DNA of 25,110 nucleotides, from NCBI GenBank assembly GCA_041747155.1, contig JBGTFQ010000208.1:1-25110 (forward strand), read 5' to 3'. The position numbers and the translations under genes are program-made. Source of the stretch: JACDDK01 sp041747155. GTDB lineage: Bacteria > Actinomycetota > Rubrobacteria > Rubrobacterales > Rubrobacteraceae. The notes below the pieces were generated by a model. The model saw only the letters and a list, made by a program, of their open reading frames with translations. It did not search any database and was not told the DNA's origin. Each line of letters begins with the position of its first letter. Within the stretch, counting starts at the first letter, position 1. Positions 23,556 to 25,110 of this stretch are shown here, in pieces.

Positions 23556-24395
23556 TCAACTCAGCTTTCGTACCTCGAACAATTCTCTCACGACGTGCAG
23601 GTTTAAGTGGCCTGGCAGGAACACATCTTTCGACCATTGCGCCGGACGACCCTCTGTAAGATACATGGTCTGAACCAGCGAAAGCGCGGCGGAAGGTTCA
23701 CTGAGCTGCAGACGCTCGCCGGTCTCATCCTCGGGCTTCACTAGCACGGCTTCTATGGACATCTGCGAAAATCCGACGGAGACACCTCGCGAGACAAGGA
23801 GATCCAGGAGCATAGCATCCGGGCGGTAATGTCGCCGAACTTCCTCGCTATCCACGATATCTTCTGGTACTAGATCCACCATCCAGGCCGCCCGCTTCCC
23901 CGCCATCAGCAACACCCGCGAGACACACACGAGAGGACTGCCTTCGGGAACTTCCAGTGCCTCGGCCTCGTCCTCTCCGGCGCGTACCGACGCGATTGTC
24001 AAGCCTTCGCTGTCCAGTTCCACACCCAACCGTTCGGCGTGAACGGTGTAGGTCTCCAGACGCTCTAAGCCCGCCGAGAGCCGCGCTCCTCCTGGCAGAC
24101 GAACCAGAAAAGTTCCGCTGCCCTGCCGCCGCTCCAGCAAACCTCGCTCGGCAAGCCGCGCCAGCCCGGCTCTCACCGTTATCCGCGACACACCCAAAGA
24201 TTCGACCAACTCCACTTCCGGCGGAATGCGATCCCCGGCCTTGTATCGTCCCCGCAGCAAGAGATCCTCGATCCGGCGTTCGACCTGCAAGTAGAGTGGA
24301 TCCCCGTACTCTATCCCAGTTTTCCCGTCGTCCTTACGGATTACAAACTCCTCTCCCAACATGCCAGATACAAAGAATACATATCCTTCGCGCAT
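23556..24395 (-). CDS. GntR-family regulator, HutC subfamily (UTRA effector domain)
   Basis: This transcription factor has an N-terminal winged helix (about 32-100: PLYLQVERRIEDLLLRGRYKAGDRIP, SRITVRAGLARLAERGLLERRQGSGTFL) and a UTRA ligand domain (about 115-270), ending in AQWSKDVFLPGHLNLHVV. The helix-turn-helix keeps the GntR form, although the usual ELA is replaced by VELVESLGVSRITVR. ATG 24395 was taken; ATG 24362 is possible since neither has a strong ribosome binding site. It is divergent from the ethanolamine-type permease, which is the obvious candidate target. The effector is unknown. Confidence 0.92.
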   Translation of the reverse strand: MREGYVFFVSGMLGEEFVIRKDDGKTGIEYGDPLYLQVERRIEDLLLRGRYKAGDRIPPEVELVESLGVSRITVRAGLARLAERGLLERRQGSGTFLVRLPGGARLSAGLERLETYTVHAERLGVELDSEGLTIASVRAGEDEAEALEVPEGSPLVCVSRVLLMAGKRAAWMVDLVPEDIVDSEEVRRHYRPDAMLLDLLVSRGVSVGFSQMSIEAVLVKPEDETGERLQLSEPSAALSLVQTMYLTEGRPAQWSKDVFLPGHLNLHVVRELFEVRKLS

Positions 24396-24415
24396 CCTGC
24401 GGAATCTTGGGCCAC

Positions 24416-24444
24416 TTGTATAACAAATTGGTATTAACTATGAT
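24416..24444 (+). promoter_or_regulatory. Candidate permease promoter overlapped by a GntR-like operator
   Basis: TTGTAT (24416-24421), a 17-base spacer and TATGAT (24439-24444, five of six) make a plausible promoter for the permease. The -35 overlaps TTGTATAACAA (24416-24426), an inverted repeat of the GT-N-AC type bound by GntR/HutC proteins. A related TTGGTATTAAC (24428-24438) follows within the spacer. The location between divergent gntR and permease genes supports an operator. Confidence 0.4.
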
Positions 24445-24544
24445 GTGATTGTATCCAGCGAGCCAATGCGGGGTGTGGGGCTCTGGGGTTAGGCTGGGAA
24501 TTGCCGCGGTCGGCGCGGTTTTGTCTTTGAGAGAGAGGTTGCGG

Positions 24545-25110
24545 ATGAGCGAGCCGGATGGAAGGACGAGAGGGAACGCCGGGAGCGGGGATGTCGGCAG
24601 CGAGTACATGGAGCAGCGTCAGTTAAAGCAGGGTGCTGCGGGATGGGTGCTCTTGGCGGGGCTCGGAGTTGCTTACGTTATCTCGGGGGATTTTGCGGGT
24701 TGGAACTTCGGGCTCGCCGAGGGTGGATGGGGCGGGTTGCTCATCGCGACGCTCCTTATGGCGACTATGTACACGGCGATGGTCTTTGGTCTGGCGGAGT
24801 TATCTTCAACGATCCCGACGGCTGGCGGTGGGTATGGGTTTGCCCGGCGAGCTATGGGGCCGTTAGGTGGGTTCGCTACAGGGACGGCCATTCTTATTGA
24901 GTATGCCATTGCACCGGCGGCTATCGCCACGTTCATCGGAGGGTACGTGAACGCCCTGATCGGGTTCGGCGGGCCAGCCGTTTACTTGCTCTTCTACATA
25001 ATATTCGTTGGCATCCATATGTATGGTGTGGGCGAGGCGTTGAAGGTGATGTTTGGAATTACGGTCATCGCGGCGATCGCGCTGCTGGCGTTCGTGATCG
25101 GCATGATCCC
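24545..25110 (+). CDS. APC-family permease, ethanolamine permease type, N-terminal part, runs off right edge
   Basis: 188 residues are visible from ATG 24545, which has GAGAGAGAGG upstream (24528-24537). After a hydrophilic N-terminus (1-30) come LKQGAAGWVLLAGLGVAYVISGDFAGWNFGLAEGGWGG, then ELSSTIPTAGGGYGFARRAMGPLGGFATGTAILIEYAIAPAAIATFIGGYV. These closely match amino-acid/ethanolamine permeases of the APC superfamily (Eat/TIGR00908 type). About five membrane segments are visible. It is likely an uptake system for ethanolamine or a related amine, regulated by the divergent GntR protein. The rest lies beyond the window. Confidence 0.9.
   Translation, partial: MSEPDGRTRGNAGSGDVGSEYMEQRQLKQGAAGWVLLAGLGVAYVISGDFAGWNFGLAEGGWGGLLIATLLMATMYTAMVFGLAELSSTIPTAGGGYGFARRAMGPLGGFATGTAILIEYAIAPAAIATFIGGYVNALIGFGGPAVYLLFYIIFVGIHMYGVGEALKVMFGITVIAAIALLAFVIGMI

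Overview
This window carries a bacterial chromosome replication origin and its flanking core genes, followed by an accessory-metabolism region. The origin gene order (dnaN, dnaA | rpmH, rnpA, yidD, yidC, jag, rsmG, parA, parB), many GTG/TTG starts, fairly GC-rich coding DNA, RNase P protein with YidD, a Jag/KhpB protein, and a MacB-type ABC exporter beside a DUF92 gene all suggest a monoderm bacterium. An actinobacterium of a deep lineage such as Rubrobacteria is my best guess, but this is an impression from protein sequences and not a proven assignment.

Left part (1-3495): the 5' part of dnaN, then a 549-base origin spacer (429-977) with 11 perfect DnaA boxes, several one-mismatch boxes and, next to dnaN, a triplet run that looks like a DnaA-trio unwinding element. 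Then dnaA and, immediately upstream of it and almost touching it, a gene for an unusual GHKL-ATPase/winged-helix protein, all on the minus strand. A second, smaller DnaA-box cluster lies upstream of that gene, so the origin looks bipartite, as in Bacillus.

Middle part (3496-10782, plus strand): a compact run of ribosomal protein L34, RNase P protein, YidD, YidC, Jag, RsmG, ParA and ParB with several start/stop overlaps. Two perfect parS sites and a strong inverted repeat lie around the jag-rsmG junction; the right parS overlaps the likely rsmG 5' end. A secreted coiled-coil lytic transglycosylase, a TPR protein and a translationally coupled protein of unknown function follow.

Right part (10892-25110): a DUF92/TMEM19 membrane protein, leucyl-tRNA synthetase, a LolD/MacB-type ATPase with a large two-domain FtsX permease, then a three-subunit molybdenum hydroxylase (FAD, 2Fe-2S and Mo subunits; xanthine-dehydrogenase-like and not CO dehydrogenase). 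The hydroxylase is coupled to a small thiamine-binding-like (MTH1187/YkoF fold) gene. On the minus strand lie an EAL phosphodiesterase and a gntR-csaA pair. The gntR gene is divergent from an ethanolamine-type APC permease that runs off the right edge, with a GntR-like operator candidate between them.

No tRNA, rRNA, CRISPR array, insertion sequence or prophage gene was seen.
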